Shown: positions 19,859 to 20,695 of the stretch, one piece after another | Layout of the letters: the number at the start of each line of letters is the position of its first letter | Numbering within the stretch: position 1 is the first letter of the stretch | Translations under genes and position numbers: made by a program | Source: Priapulus caudatus | Lineage: Eukaryota; Priapulida; Priapulimorpha; Priapulimorphida; Priapulidae | DNA: 20,695 nt | NCBI RefSeq assembly: GCF_000485595.1 | Contig: NW_014577180.1 | Span: forward strand, 155,455-176,149 | Direction of reading: 5' to 3' | The notes under the pieces: generated by a model | Databases searched by the model: none | What the model was told of the DNA's origin: nothing | The model's input: the letters and a program-made list of their open reading frames with translations, nothing else

Positions 19859-20695
<837 letters not shown>

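Overview
The window reads as non-coding, repeat-rich DNA from a eukaryotic genome, most likely an invertebrate animal. The signs are long CA/GT and AT microsatellites, abundant CpG, dispersed GC-rich interspersed repeats, a decayed LINE-like protein tail and no dense run of open frames. No bacterial, viral or organellar gene set, rRNA, tRNA or CRISPR array is visible, and I do not support any intact protein gene. The species cannot be named from the sequence.

Layout. (1) 1-644: AT-rich unique DNA, a GT microsatellite, then a GC-rich dispersed repeat. (2) 645-9104 and 9105-about 16575: two direct, head-to-tail copies of one long segment, offset by 8,460 bases at the left edge. They are collinear throughout. 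Copy 1 alone carries about 1.1 kb near 3060-4185 and about 100 bases of G/C, poly-A and poly-C runs near 4317-4424. Each copy holds a cluster of three inverted repeats near its left end, three degenerate CA/CG-rich simple-sequence tracts in its middle, and a unique-looking right end. Most differences between the copies are one-base insertions or deletions rather than substitutions, which points to noisy long-read consensus and perhaps to two haplotypes placed side by side. (3) 16583-17720: a mobile-element patch bounded by AT microsatellites. It holds a degenerate open stretch resembling the C-terminal end of a LINE reverse-transcriptase protein, then a large inverted repeat with arms of about 260 bases around a 138-base centre. 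(4) 17721-19858: unique-looking DNA with two perfect CRE-type sites, an AT-rich hairpin and one good match to an RFX X-box. (5) 19859-20695: a GT array of more than 830 bases that runs off the window and becomes increasingly interrupted.

There is no gene network to describe. The main observations are the tandem 8.5-kb segment and what its indel pattern says about the assembly, the clustered hairpins shared by both copies, and the inverted-repeat element whose centre carries a Penelope/hammerhead-like core.
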